A stretch of DNA of 64,000 nucleotides from JADGQM01 sp964441945 (GTDB lineage Bacteria; Desulfobacterota; Syntrophobacteria; Syntrophobacterales; Syntrophobacteraceae): the NCBI GenBank assembly GCA_964441945.1, contig CAYTWB010000005.1, positions 1 to 64,000 of the forward strand. The letters run 5' to 3'. Below the pieces are notes generated by a model. That model was not told the DNA's origin. It saw nothing but the letters and a program-made list of their open reading frames with translations, and searched no databases. Shown in pieces: positions 47,701-56,725 of the stretch. The position numbers were made by a program, and so were the translations under genes. Position 1 is the first letter of the stretch, and every line of letters starts with the position of its first letter.

Positions 47701-48758
47701 TCACCCGCAGATACGGCGGCACGGGTCTGGGACTGGCAATTTCGAGGCGGCTGGTGGAGCTGATGGGAGGCCGTATCCGGGTGGATAGCACTGTTGGCCG
47801 GGGAAGCACCTTTTCCTTCACAGCCCCGTTCGGTGTTCAGTCCAGGCCTCTGTTACGGGAAGGGCCCCTTGAAGCGGACCTGAAGGGCATGAGAGTGCTG
47901 GTCGTGGATGATAACTCGACAAATCGCATGATCCTCAAGGAGACGATATGGCAGTGGGGTGGCCTAGTCGGTGAAGCGGAAAACGGAGAACACGCGATTG
48001 AGGAACTCAGGCGAGCGAGGGAATCCGGGGAACCTTACCAGCTGGTTTTGCTTGATCGTCGCATGCCCGGCATGGATGGTTTTGACGTGGCGGAACATAT
48101 TCAGAACGATCCGGGACTTTCCAATATGACCATAATGATGCTCACCTCGGATGCGCGAAGTGATGATATCGCCAGGTCAAAACAGCTGGGAATAGCAAGC
48201 TGCCTGATCAAGCCGATCAAGAGAGTCGAATTGCGAGAGGCGATCAATCAGGCTGTGGGCAAAGAGAGAGGTGATGTGAAGGGAGAATCGGAACCGCTTC
48301 CTCCTGCCCCGGTGGATCGGCGCCCCATGAAAGTCCTGCTTGCGGAGGACTCCGCTACCAATCGCTTTCTCATTGAAGCCTATCTCAAGAACACTCCCTA
48401 TCAACTGGTGAGTGCGGAAAACGGGGAATCTGCCGTCCAGAAATTCGTCTCTGGAGAGTATGATCTTATCCTGATGGATATGCAGATGCCGGTGATGGAC
48501 GGGTACACCGCCACCCGCACGATCCGGCAATTGGAACTGGAAAAGGGGCTGGAGCCCACTCCAATCATTGCATTGACGGCTCACGCCCTGGCCGAAGACG
48601 CTCAAAAGAGCATGGAGGCAGGCTGCAACGTTCATCTGACAAAACCGGTAAAAAAGGCCGAACTTCTTGAGGTGATGGACGGGTTTTCCAGAAATCGAAA
48701 GCCGGGGACATCTCAAAGCCGGGCAGGAGCGGTCCTGACGGACGGAAAAAGAACCTGA
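44769..48758 (+). CDS. Multi-PAS hybrid histidine kinase with two receivers
   Basis: A 1329-aa cytoplasmic hybrid kinase. Six PAS/PAC units in tandem (about 12-130, 137-255, 265-400, 408-523, 530-645, 650-770) precede HisKA (about 790-860, FLATMSHEIRTPMNAIVGMAELL), HATPase (905-1020), and two receivers (from about 1040, VLVVDDNSTNRMILKETI; and about 1190, VLLAEDSATNRFLIEAYL with LILMDMQMPVMDGYTA). No membrane segment is present. First PAS may bind haem-like cofactors (FixL-type IVEMFTPAAERILGY), but no axial His is identified with confidence. The ATG at 44769 follows GAGGAGG; the earlier frame to 44541 adds unlikely sequence. Phosphate probably passes to the Hpt protein divergent upstream. 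Confidence 0.95.
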   Translation: MTEQFAPEASLEAQGEYLRAVLASVVEGIITINQDCIVEMFTPAAERILGYLAREVIGRNIKMLMPDPHRSHHDDYVRNYILTGQKKVIGIGREVIGRRKDGSAVPLHLAVSEVHIGKERKFIGILRDISEIRKVEAVLSESEDRFRRMADHAPVLIWMSDVDGSCNYVNKFWLDFTGRGLEQHLGHGWIQGVHPDDLKGLRDTFRTALNQQSPFEIECRLKHFSGDYRWFLCKADSRFDKEGSFVGYLGSCVDIHGHRMTELALREMTIMQQAILNGANYSIISTTPEGIITTFNAAAERWLGYGADEMVGKMTPLILHDPEELAEYATILSRELGRPVSPGFEVFVARTGLGAPDEREWSYVRKDGVRFPVLLSVTTLRDENGIITGFLGVASDITERKRAEEAVSRLASIIESSEDAIVGKGLDGTILSWNRGAEIIYGYSASEVIGRPVQILTPSEYIDETMGIMEKIKKGERVDHFETVRVRKDGRLIKVSLTISPIKGPTGEITGFSTIARDITARKAAEDQLRKLSQAVEQSPTSVVITDTKGTIEYVNPKFTQITGFTPEEAIGLNPRILKSGEKSPEEYKELWNTITSGKEWRGIFHNKKKNGELYWESASISPIKGPDGEITHFIAVKEDITALREAQEELAKLSLVASKTDNAVIITDRDGLVEWVNEGFFRLTGYSLHEVVGKKPGHLLQGPQTDPATVRRISKLIRSQKAFTDEILNYNKNGRPYWVSMNITPIFDREGELIRFISIESDITERKKFEKALQQAKEAADSANQAKSEFLATMSHEIRTPMNAIVGMAELLWETPLTPEQRRYVHVFRSAGETLLNLINDILDLSKVESGQVLIESVPFDLAQLIDKICEIMAMRAHEKGIELACHITQAVPVYLLGDPVRLRQILVNLVGNAIKFTEKGEVLLDVRSEDPGPQARSASDSETITLHIRVRDTGIGIPPDKLHIIFDKFSQADASITRRYGGTGLGLAISRRLVELMGGRIRVDSTVGRGSTFSFTAPFGVQSRPLLREGPLEADLKGMRVLVVDDNSTNRMILKETIWQWGGLVGEAENGEHAIEELRRARESGEPYQLVLLDRRMPGMDGFDVAEHIQNDPGLSNMTIMMLTSDARSDDIARSKQLGIASCLIKPIKRVELREAINQAVGKERGDVKGESEPLPPAPVDRRPMKVLLAEDSATNRFLIEAYLKNTPYQLVSAENGESAVQKFVSGEYDLILMDMQMPVMDGYTATRTIRQLELEKGLEPTPIIALTAHALAEDAQKSMEAGCNVHLTKPVKKAELLEVMDGFSRNRKPGTSQSRAGAVLTDGKRT

Positions 48759-48783
48759 TCTTTTCACGGGAGGTAGCAATCCT

Positions 48784-50361
48784 ATGGCAGATAGTGAAAG
48801 GGAACTCCTTCTTGAAGAAATTGAAAGAACACTCGATCAAATCATTGGAAGTCAGGTCCCGGAAGAGAACATTCTGGAACAATGGGAGGTTTTCCGGAAA
48901 GGTCTGCCCTTCATAAAACTGCTCAGACCCTGCACGATCGGCGACGGCATTCGAGTCTTGGGAGACGGGGACTCCGATCGCCTCCTGAAGCTTCATCAGG
49001 AAGCCTCCAGTGAAGGCAAGACTATGAAGTTTGTGCCGGCTTCCGGGGCGGCGACCCGGATGTTCAAGGACCTCGTCGCGGCAATGGAAGAGGAATCCAA
49101 CGTTTCCCTGGAGGAACTGAAGAAGCGCGCAGAAACCGAGACGCCCGCTGCGTCTGTGGTCGAGTTTATTTCATGCCTGGATCGATTCGCCTTCATCGAA
49201 GCATTGGAACTCGTCATGCTGCGCAATGGCGTTACCCCGGCGTCCCTTCTGGGGAAGGGAGCGTGGAGGCAAATCCTTCGATGGGTCCTTCAACCGGAGG
49301 GTTTGAACTATCGCCGTCTGCCCAAAGGGCTCATCCTTTTTCACCGTTACCCTGAAGGTCCCAGGACGCCTATCCATGAGCATCTTGTGGAGGCCGGCGA
49401 ATATGTCCTCAACAAGGACCGAACCGCCGTGATCCATTTTACTGTTTCGGAAGAACATCTTGATGCAGTTCGAAAGCATATCGAAGCAATAACCGCCGGG
49501 TTTGGACGGGACATCAAGTTTGATATCGGGATATCGGTTCAAAAGCGATCAACCAACACCATTGCGGTTACCCTTGAGAACGAGCCTTTCCGTGATGCCC
49601 AGGGAAAGCTCGTCTTTCGCCCGGGAGGCCATGGGGCCCTTCTCGAAAACTTGAACGATCTGCACGGCGACCTCGTCTTTATCAAGAATGTGGACAACGT
49701 GATTCCCGACCGTCTGAAGCCTGCAACCGTCTTTCACAAGAAGCTCCTCTGTGGGCTGTTGATTGAGGTCCAGAAGACGATCTTCGGCTATTTGAAGCAA
49801 CTCGATCACCGCCCGGCCGATGAAAGCCTGCTCGATGAAATAGCGGAATTTGCAAGAGATTATCTCTCGATCGTGCCGCCCGATGGGTTCGACACGATGC
49901 CCCTCAAACAGCGATCCGACTACTTCTTTTCGCGTCTCAATCGGCCGTTGCGGGTCTGCGGCATGGTGAGGAACGAAGGCGAACCCGGTGGTGGACCCTT
50001 CTGGACGGTACAGGAAGACGGTGAGGTGTCCATCCAGATTGTCGAAAGTGCCCAGGTTGATGCAAACGATCCGGAACAGAAGAAGGTCCTTTCCTCGTCA
50101 ACACACTTCAACCCGGTCGATCTGGTCTGCGGCGTGCGGGACTTCGAGGGAAAGCGTTTCAATCTGTTGGAGTTCTCGGACAAGAACATGGGATTCATCA
50201 CCATCAAATCCAAAGACGGCAGACAGCTCAAAGCCATGGAGCTCCCCGGGTTGTGGAATGGGGCTATGGCGTTCTGGAACACGCTCTTTGTGGAGGTCCC
50301 TTCCATCACGTTCAATCCGGTCAAATCAGTGAATGATCTGCTGAGGCAGGAACACACCTGA
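48784..50361 (+). CDS. DUF4301 family protein
   Basis: A 525-aa protein that resembles the DUF4301 family. Visible blocks are MKFVPASGAATRMFKDL near residue 80, LPKGLILFHRYPEGPRTPIHEHLVEAGEYV, GGHGALLENLNDLHGDLVFIKNVDNV and a C-terminal PVDLVCGVRDFEGKRFNL. The PASGAATRMFK and GDLVFIKNVDNV segments look like a sugar-nucleotide-type transferase fold, which is an inference; function is unknown. GGGAGG precedes the ATG. It follows the hybrid kinase by 25 bp and may be co-transcribed with it, and is convergent with the P-type ATPase gene (22-bp gap). Confidence 0.78.
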   Translation: MADSERELLLEEIERTLDQIIGSQVPEENILEQWEVFRKGLPFIKLLRPCTIGDGIRVLGDGDSDRLLKLHQEASSEGKTMKFVPASGAATRMFKDLVAAMEEESNVSLEELKKRAETETPAASVVEFISCLDRFAFIEALELVMLRNGVTPASLLGKGAWRQILRWVLQPEGLNYRRLPKGLILFHRYPEGPRTPIHEHLVEAGEYVLNKDRTAVIHFTVSEEHLDAVRKHIEAITAGFGRDIKFDIGISVQKRSTNTIAVTLENEPFRDAQGKLVFRPGGHGALLENLNDLHGDLVFIKNVDNVIPDRLKPATVFHKKLLCGLLIEVQKTIFGYLKQLDHRPADESLLDEIAEFARDYLSIVPPDGFDTMPLKQRSDYFFSRLNRPLRVCGMVRNEGEPGGGPFWTVQEDGEVSIQIVESAQVDANDPEQKKVLSSSTHFNPVDLVCGVRDFEGKRFNLLEFSDKNMGFITIKSKDGRQLKAMELPGLWNGAMAFWNTLFVEVPSITFNPVKSVNDLLRQEHT

Positions 50362-50383
50362 TCACCTATGTTTCAAACCCCTT

Positions 50384-53137
50384 TCATCCGGCAGTCGGGG
50401 TTACGATCTCCCGCGACGGTCTGCCTGAGATGAGTCTCTGGCGGATCCATTTTTCGAAGCCGATCACCAGGTAAACGATAATACCGGCCATCAGGATATA
50501 CCCCCAAGCCTCAATGGGGATTGGGGCCCCGTGGAACATCCAGTTCATGGCGGGCAAATAGGTATAGAGGACCTGGAGGAGGGCCATGAGCGTGACACCG
50601 ACAAAGAGCCACGGATTGGAAAAGAGGCCCAGTTGAAACATGGATTTGGTCAGGGATCGGCAGTTGAGCAGGTAGAAAAGCTCGCCGAATACAAAGACGT
50701 TCACCGCCACGGTGCGGGCTTCAGGCTCGCTCGCCCCCCGCTTCAGCTCCCACTCGAAGAGGCCGAATGCGGCGGCACAGAGCATTCCGCCCACCAGGAT
50801 GATGCGCCAGATGAGATAGCCTGTCAGGATGGGTGTCTTCGGGTCGCGAGGAGGCCGCAACATGATGCCGGGCTCCTTGGGCTCAAAAGCGAGGGTCAAT
50901 CCCAGCAGGACCGCGGTTACCATGTTGATCCAAAGGATTTGGACGGGGAGTATCGGCAGGGTCGTCCCGGCGACTATGGCCAGAAGGATCACGAGGCCCT
51001 CGCCGAGGTTGGTGGGAAGTGTCCAGACAATGAACTTAGTGAGGTTGTCGAAGACGCCCCGGCCTTCCTCCACCGCGGCTTCGATGGTGGCGAAATTATC
51101 GTCGGTCAGGATCATATCGGCGGCCTCCTTGGCCACTTCGGTGCCGGTGATCCCCATGGCGATGCCGATATTGGCCCGCTTGAGCGCCGGTGCGTCGTTT
51201 ACCCCGTCACCCGTCATGGCCACAATGTGCCCCCGCGCTTGAAGCGCCTCCACCAGGCGCAGCTTCTGCTCGGGATCCACCCTGGCGAAAACCGACGTCC
51301 TTTCGACTGTCTCGATGAGCTCCTGGTCCGGAATCGAGGCCAGGGTCTTGCCGTTTATCGCGGCTTCTTTTGATCCGCAACAACCGCCTGCATCGAACAG
51401 ACCGATGCGCTCGGCGATGGCTGAAGCCGTGACGGCGTGGTCTCCGGTGATCATCTTGACACAGATACCGGCGGTATGACACGCTTTCACGGCCGTTATC
51501 GCCTCCGCCCGCGGCGGGTCGATCATCCCCTGCAACCCCAGGAAACAAAGACCGGAAGCCACATCTTCATGGTCAAACGGAGCCGATTCGGGTGCGATCT
51601 CCTTCTTTGCAAACGCCAGCACGCGCAGGCCGCTGGAAGCCATCCTCTCGACCTCGCTCATCACCCACCCGCTGTTCAACTCAGTGCGTGCGCCTTTGGC
51701 GTCGAGGGCTTCCGTGCACCGATCGAGGATGATCTCCACCGCCCCTTTGACGTAGGCGACCTGGGGTTCGGCCTGCCCCTCTCCATGCAAAGTCGCCATG
51801 TACTGCCGCTCGGATTCAAAGGGTATCACATCCAGCCGTGGGAATTGCTCTGCCACGTCCTGGGACGACAGACCAGCCCTGGCAGCGGAAACCAGCAGTG
51901 CCCCCTCAGTGGGGTCCCCCTGAACCTCCCAGCGACCTTCTTTCTCTAAAAGGATGCTGTCGTTGCAGAGCAGCCCGGCTCGCAAGCATTCGATCAGCAC
52001 GGGGGATTGGCCGGATGTGAAAGGCTTGCCCTGCTTTAAAATCGCTCCGGAAGGATCGTAGCCGGTTCCCGATACTTCGAAAACTTCGCCTCCGACACTG
52101 ATTTCCTGGACCGTCATCTGGTTTTCCGTCAGGGTGCCCGTCTTGTCCGAGCAGATAACAGTGGTGCTGCCCAGCGTCTCCACTGCCGGAAGCCGGCGGA
52201 TGACCGCCCGCCGCTTCGCCATGCGCGCCACTCCGATGGCGAGCGTGATGCTCAGCGCGGCCGGCAACCCTTCGGGAATCGCGCCCACCGCCAGCGCAAC
52301 CGCCGCCATGAACATATCGAGAGGGGGCTGACCACGCAAGATACCGACCAGCACCGTGGCTGCCGCCAGGGCCAGGATGGCATAGAGCAGAATATGGCTG
52401 AAATGACCGATCTTTTTTGTGAGCGGAGTTTGCAGGTCCGGCGCCGCCGCAATGAGTTCGGAAATCCGCCCGACTTCAGTGGCATTGCCGGTCGCGACCA
52501 CCACCCCTGTCGCCTGACCATAGGTGACCAGGGTCGAGGCGTAGGCCATATTGCGGCGATCCGCCAGCACCGTATCATGAGCAAGAACGCCTCGCTTCTT
52601 CTTGACCGGCACCGATTCGCCGGTAAGAGTGGATTCGTCGATCTGTAGGTCCCGCAGATCCACCAGGCGCATATCGGCAGGCACCTTGTCGCCGGACTGC
52701 AGGAGGACGAGGTCGCCCGGCACCACCTCTGTAGAGGAGATGCGGCGTTTGAGCCCGGCCCGAAGCACCGTAGCTTCGGCCACCATAGTCTGAGCAAGAA
52801 CGGCAATGGCCTCGAGGGCCTTGGACTCCTGAAGAAACCCGATGGCGGCATTGACGAGCACCACCCCGAAAATCACGCCGGAATCGACCCATTCTTGAAG
52901 AGCGGCCGTCACCACCCCGGCCGCCAGCAGAATGTAGATGAGCGGTTGATGGAACTGCAGGAGCAGACGCATGAGGGGGCCTTTGCCTCCCTTGCCGGTG
53001 ATGACGTTGGGTCCGAAATGGTCCTGGCGGCGTTTGACTTGGAATTCATCGAGCCCTCCGTCCGGGTTGCTCTGCAGGAGATCGACCACTTCACTGCCCG
53101 GCAGGTGGTGCCAGTGTTTTGCCATCAGTTGTTCCAT
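50384..53137 (-). CDS. P-type cation-transporting ATPase (P2-type)
   Basis: A 917-aa integral membrane pump. The actuator domain has TLTGESVPV (about residue 170), the phosphorylation site is DKTGTLT (about 330), and the hinge is MTGDGVNDAPALKRANIGIAMG. The membrane signature AVGAIPEGLPAALSITLAIG and the later TLPTNLGEGLVILLA fit P2A-like (calcium/cation) ATPases rather than P1 metal pumps; the true ion is unproved. N-terminal cation-ATPase domain starts WHHLPGSEVVDLLQSN. The ATG at 53137 follows AAAGGGG; a frame to 53215 is longer. It is last in the order Tim44, HflK, HflC, ATPase on the minus strand, 120 bp after hflC, perhaps as one unit. Confidence 0.92.
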   Translation of the reverse strand: MEQLMAKHWHHLPGSEVVDLLQSNPDGGLDEFQVKRRQDHFGPNVITGKGGKGPLMRLLLQFHQPLIYILLAAGVVTAALQEWVDSGVIFGVVLVNAAIGFLQESKALEAIAVLAQTMVAEATVLRAGLKRRISSTEVVPGDLVLLQSGDKVPADMRLVDLRDLQIDESTLTGESVPVKKKRGVLAHDTVLADRRNMAYASTLVTYGQATGVVVATGNATEVGRISELIAAAPDLQTPLTKKIGHFSHILLYAILALAAATVLVGILRGQPPLDMFMAAVALAVGAIPEGLPAALSITLAIGVARMAKRRAVIRRLPAVETLGSTTVICSDKTGTLTENQMTVQEISVGGEVFEVSGTGYDPSGAILKQGKPFTSGQSPVLIECLRAGLLCNDSILLEKEGRWEVQGDPTEGALLVSAARAGLSSQDVAEQFPRLDVIPFESERQYMATLHGEGQAEPQVAYVKGAVEIILDRCTEALDAKGARTELNSGWVMSEVERMASSGLRVLAFAKKEIAPESAPFDHEDVASGLCFLGLQGMIDPPRAEAITAVKACHTAGICVKMITGDHAVTASAIAERIGLFDAGGCCGSKEAAINGKTLASIPDQELIETVERTSVFARVDPEQKLRLVEALQARGHIVAMTGDGVNDAPALKRANIGIAMGITGTEVAKEAADMILTDDNFATIEAAVEEGRGVFDNLTKFIVWTLPTNLGEGLVILLAIVAGTTLPILPVQILWINMVTAVLLGLTLAFEPKEPGIMLRPPRDPKTPILTGYLIWRIILVGGMLCAAAFGLFEWELKRGASEPEARTVAVNVFVFGELFYLLNCRSLTKSMFQLGLFSNPWLFVGVTLMALLQVLYTYLPAMNWMFHGAPIPIEAWGYILMAGIIVYLVIGFEKWIRQRLISGRPSREIVTPTAG

Positions 53138-53257
53138 GAACAGACCCCTTTCAGCTTGTTGCTGTGCAAACCGGCGAACCGGTGAGTTGGCGAATGGGGA
53201 TACCGGGGGAGCCATACAAATACAGTCACGATCACGGCCGACAACCGCGAAGATCTT

Positions 53258-54229
53258 CTAGCGATTCCCGCGGCCGGGAAAGGTCCCGGCTTCTTTCAGG
53301 TATCGGTAATAGTCACTATCGGTGGTCAGGATCATGACCGAGTTGCTGTTTTGGCCCTCCTTGTAGGCTTCCAGGGTGCGCGAGAAGGCGTAGAATTCCG
53401 GGTCGGCCCCGTAGGCGTCACCATAGACACGCGTGGCCTCGGCGTCGCCTTTTCCGCGAATCTCCTGGACTTGGCGATAGGCGTTGGAGCGGATCTGGCG
53501 CAATTCCTTTTCCATCGTTCCGAGGATCTCGGCGCTCCGGCCTTCCCCCTCGGAGCGGAACTGGGCGGCAATCCGCATTCGCTCCGAAATCATGCGGGCA
53601 TACACCTTCTGCTGAACACTATCCACATAATTCAGCCGCTTGATGCGCACATCCACCAGTTCGATCCCGTACTGGGGGATGATCCTGCGGGCTTCCGCCA
53701 GGATGGTTCGAGTGATCTCCTCGCGACCGCGAGCGATTTTCTTCTTCAGCTCCTCCTGCACTTCGGCAGGGGCCTCTTCCAGGACCTCCCCCGGCGGGAC
53801 CTCCCACGAGGCGCTCCGCACCAGCTCCACCAGTTCACTGGAAGAGACCTGGTCCCTGACCACGGAATCAATGATATCGTTCAGACGCGACTGGGCCCCG
53901 GCCTCGGTGGCGACGCTTTCCAGGAACTTCCTGGCATCGGCAATCCGCCACCGTGCGGTCGTGTCCACCCAGATGAACTCCCGCCCCTTGGTGGGGATCT
54001 GATTGGGCTCCCCATCCCAAATGAGGAGGCGCTTCTCAAAGCGGCGCACCTCCTGGATGAAGGGGACCTTCAGGTGAAGGCCCGGGTCGATGACCGTCTC
54101 TCCCACCGGCCGACCAAATTGAAGAACGATGGCCTGCTCACCCTCTTCTACGGTGTAGAAGGCGCCTGAAAGGACAAAAGCGAACGCCAGGGCAACGATC
54201 CCGATTCCGAATTTCAGGTTTTGATTCAT
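53258..54229 (-). CDS. hflC: HflC, membrane protease modulator
   Basis: A 323-aa SPFH/Band 7 protein anchored by an N-terminal membrane segment (FGIGIVALAFAFVLSGAFY). With HflK it forms a complex that modulates the FtsH protease. The band 7 core is seen at VQLQFG-like IVLQFGRPVGETVIDPGLHLKVPF and in the LEAEARRIIPQYGIELVDVRIKRLNY region. It overlaps hflK by 4 bp (ATGA), with hflK upstream. The C-terminal stretch is shorter than in some species. Partner of the next gene. Confidence 0.94.
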   Translation of the reverse strand: MNQNLKFGIGIVALAFAFVLSGAFYTVEEGEQAIVLQFGRPVGETVIDPGLHLKVPFIQEVRRFEKRLLIWDGEPNQIPTKGREFIWVDTTARWRIADARKFLESVATEAGAQSRLNDIIDSVVRDQVSSSELVELVRSASWEVPPGEVLEEAPAEVQEELKKKIARGREEITRTILAEARRIIPQYGIELVDVRIKRLNYVDSVQQKVYARMISERMRIAAQFRSEGEGRSAEILGTMEKELRQIRSNAYRQVQEIRGKGDAEATRVYGDAYGADPEFYAFSRTLEAYKEGQNSNSVMILTTDSDYYRYLKEAGTFPGRGNR

Positions 54230-55266
54230 GGCTTCCTCCCTTCCGCCTCAGGCGTCTTTCCCGACTCCATGGAAAGCCAGGGCACCATGGCTTTCTGGTC
54301 GCTGTCCACGATGTACAAAGACTTCGCCCCGGGCAGAATGGCACCGACGGCCTCCAGATAGAGCCGGCGACGGGTGACATCCGGGGCCTTCTTGTATTGA
54401 TCCAGAATGGCACGGAACCGCGTGGCCTCACCGGTGGCCCGGTTCACCCGCTCGAGGGCGTAGCCTTCAGCCTCACTGATAGCACGGGACGCCTCCCCCC
54501 GCGCCTTGGGGATCTCGCGGTTGGCCTGCTCCTGAGCCTGGTTGATAGACCGTTCCCGGTCCTGACGTGCTTCGTTCACCTCGTTGAAGGCGGGCTTGAC
54601 CGGGTCCGGTGGAGTAACATCCTGAAGTTCCACGGTAACCAGGCGAACACCGGCCTGGTATTCCGAAAGGATCTTTTGCATCTCCTCTCTCACCTCGGTG
54701 GAAACGGCCACGCGAGCGACCGTGAGGACATCGCTCCCCAGACGGTTGCCGACCACCCGGCGCATAACCGACTCGGAGATGTCCCGGATGGTCTGCTGCG
54801 TGTTGCGAACCCAGAAGAGGAAGTGGATCGGGTCTTCAATCCGGTATTGAACGATCCATTTCACATCGATCACATTGAGGTCCCCCGTAAGCATGAGAGA
54901 GACTTCCTTGTTGCCTCTGTCATCCAGCTGCGTGCGCTGCCCACCGGAGACGGCTGTTCGAAAGCCGAATTCCTCCTTGAGAACACGGGCTGTGGGAACC
55001 ATGCGGACCGTCTCGATGCCGTCTGGAAATTTAAAGTGCAAGCCAGGCCCCACCGTTCGGTGCACGGCCCCGAAGCGCTGGATGATTCCCGTCTCCTCCG
55101 GTTGCACCGTAAACCAGGTTGACCAGAGAAAAATCAAGACGAACGCTCCTACAAGACCGGCAACCATCCGCCAGCCCTTGAATCCATGGAAGCGGTTCCG
55201 CAAATCCCTGAAGACTTTCTCGAACTGTTGCTCGAACTGCTGCTCGGGATCATAGCGTCGCTGCAT
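54226..55266 (-). CDS. hflK: HflK, membrane protease modulator
   Basis: A 346-aa SPFH/Band 7 protein with an N-terminal membrane segment (MVAGLVGAFVLIFLWSTWF). It pairs with HflC to regulate FtsH and membrane protein quality control. Core motifs are VQPEETGIIQRFGAVHRTVGPGLHFKFP and DVTPPDPVKPAFNEVNEARQDRE, typical of HflK. GAGAGG lies before the ATG. ATGA overlap joins it to hflC. The Tim44-like gene ends 50 bp before it. Confidence 0.95.
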   Translation of the reverse strand: MQRRYDPEQQFEQQFEKVFRDLRNRFHGFKGWRMVAGLVGAFVLIFLWSTWFTVQPEETGIIQRFGAVHRTVGPGLHFKFPDGIETVRMVPTARVLKEEFGFRTAVSGGQRTQLDDRGNKEVSLMLTGDLNVIDVKWIVQYRIEDPIHFLFWVRNTQQTIRDISESVMRRVVGNRLGSDVLTVARVAVSTEVREEMQKILSEYQAGVRLVTVELQDVTPPDPVKPAFNEVNEARQDRERSINQAQEQANREIPKARGEASRAISEAEGYALERVNRATGEATRFRAILDQYKKAPDVTRRRLYLEAVGAILPGAKSLYIVDSDQKAMVPWLSMESGKTPEAEGRKP

Positions 55267-55316
55267 GGTCCCTCTCCTTTCTGCAAGGGTTTTCCTTGCT
55301 CAGACCTTCTCCCTCT

Positions 55317-56330
55317 CTAACGTTCCACCTGATTGATGCCCGAAAGCTGCCATTTCGGTGAGCCAGGATCGCGGCAGAAGGTCCAGAGCTCCTCGAACTT
55401 AACCGGCGTGAGTTTGTCTCCTTCCACTACCTCGCGGGTTGATGCATCCACCAGATAGTCGAGCAGGTTGGCAGTAATAAGAACACTGATGCAATCCTTG
55501 CCCGCTTCCTGCCAGGCTTCGGCAAGCTCTACTTTACGGATCGCGATGTTCTCCAGGCGATTGATCAGGCCCTTTCGCTCCATAGACTCAAATTCCCGTC
55601 GAAAAGATGCGGCCATCTCCCGGGTAAGGATGCCTTCAATGCCATCAAGGCTCCGGTTCGTCCATCCCGCCTGAATGCGGAAGAACAGGTCCTGGACAGT
55701 CTCTTTGAACCGGTCCTCTCGAAAAGCCGGATCGTGCCCCTTGATACGATCGAGTCCCTGCCCGAGTTGCGCCTGGCCGGGTATGACGGGAAGAACCGCG
55801 GTAGAATCGTCCTTAACCCCCGTTTGAGGCTGGCCCGAAAAGGCAGCCTGCCTGAATGATCCCTCCTCCTGAGGGTATCCCGAGAAGTCGGTTTTCTGCG
55901 ACCGGCGCTTCCGGAAGAACCGGTATGCCAGGTACAGCAGCAGCAAGATAAGGATGATTTCGAAGAAGCCCACGGGGCCTCCCGCAAGACCATCCGGAGA
56001 CGCGTGACCGGAACCGCCGAAAAGCAGGCTTCCAATCATTCCCCCGGCCAGTCCTCCGGCAATGCCCTGCATAAAGGGGCTGCGGCCGGGAAACCCGCCC
56101 GATGCCTGAGTCGCGCTGCCCGTTTCAGGACTTCGGCCGGGTCTGCTCGAACCCAATGAGCCACTGGAGGGGCTCGACGGCGGCTCCGGTGAAGAGAAGC
56201 CCTTGCTCCCACGACTCCCGGCGGGGCCCCCGCCGCCTGCTCTCGCCCAGGCAGCCGACTCGATCATTGAAGCCGTTCCAAAGAAGAAGAAGGTTGAGAA
56301 TACAAGGAACAAGCGCAGCCTTTTGCTCAT
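55317..56330 (-). CDS. Tim44-domain membrane protein
   Basis: A 337-aa protein. A signal/anchor near the start (LRLFLVFSTFFFFGTASM) is followed by a long Gly/Ser/Pro-rich low-complexity segment (35-105), a central Gly-rich hydrophobic stretch (GIAGGLAGGMIGSLLFGG), a second membrane segment (FFEIILILLLLYLAYRFF) and then a C-terminal Tim44-like domain (about 205-335) with VQDLFFRIQAGWTNRSLDGI. Tim44-like domains bind lipids or partners at membranes. The ATG at 56330 has AAAGGAAC; an ATG at 56360 with GAGGG is the alternative. Likely in the hflK-hflC unit. Known in bacteria as an accessory to membrane transport with unclear role. Confidence 0.8.
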   Translation of the reverse strand: MSKRLRLFLVFSTFFFFGTASMIESAAWARAGGGGPAGSRGSKGFSSPEPPSSPSSGSLGSSRPGRSPETGSATQASGGFPGRSPFMQGIAGGLAGGMIGSLLFGGSGHASPDGLAGGPVGFFEIILILLLLYLAYRFFRKRRSQKTDFSGYPQEEGSFRQAAFSGQPQTGVKDDSTAVLPVIPGQAQLGQGLDRIKGHDPAFREDRFKETVQDLFFRIQAGWTNRSLDGIEGILTREMAASFRREFESMERKGLINRLENIAIRKVELAEAWQEAGKDCISVLITANLLDYLVDASTREVVEGDKLTPVKFEELWTFCRDPGSPKWQLSGINQVER

Positions 56331-56419
56331 CGGTCGGTTCCTTTCATTGCTCTTCTTCATGACTCGCGCCCTCTGAGCAGGTCGCCTGCCTTGTTTTCAA
56401 CGGACAGGTCTTGGGGAGA

Positions 56420-56725
56420 TCATCTCTTCTCATGCACCATGAACATACTTCTCAGGGGCCCTACCGTTCTTCCAACCGGTCCGGCCCTCATCGTCCTTTC
56501 TTCGAGGGATTCCGGTCCACTCGAGTTGTACTCGGCTATGATCCTGTATACCGTCCCTTCCGAAAGCCCGGTATGCTTTGCTATCTCAGAAACCGGCCTC
56601 GGATCGACCAGGGCATTGTAGATCACCAGCCACTTCTGTACCCGAAAGGACCCTCCGGTCATCTGCAACCGCGTTATTATTTCGTCTGGGGACAGATGAT
56701 CATCTACGCTTAAGGCTTCTCTCAT
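56420..56725 (-). CDS. Small HTH protein, transposase-N-terminus-like
   Basis: A 101-aa protein with one HTH: LVDPRPVSEIAKHTGLSEGTVYRIIAEYNSSGPESLEERT. This is the N-terminal fold of IS630-like transposases or a small stand-alone regulator. The start at 56725 follows GGGAGGGA; the longer frame to 56878 is not needed. No catalytic DDE domain follows, so it is either a remnant or a small regulator. It precedes the Tim44-like gene by 60-90 bp on the same strand. Confidence 0.65.
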   Translation of the reverse strand: MREALSVDDHLSPDEIITRLQMTGGSFRVQKWLVIYNALVDPRPVSEIAKHTGLSEGTVYRIIAEYNSSGPESLEERTMRAGPVGRTVGPLRSMFMVHEKR

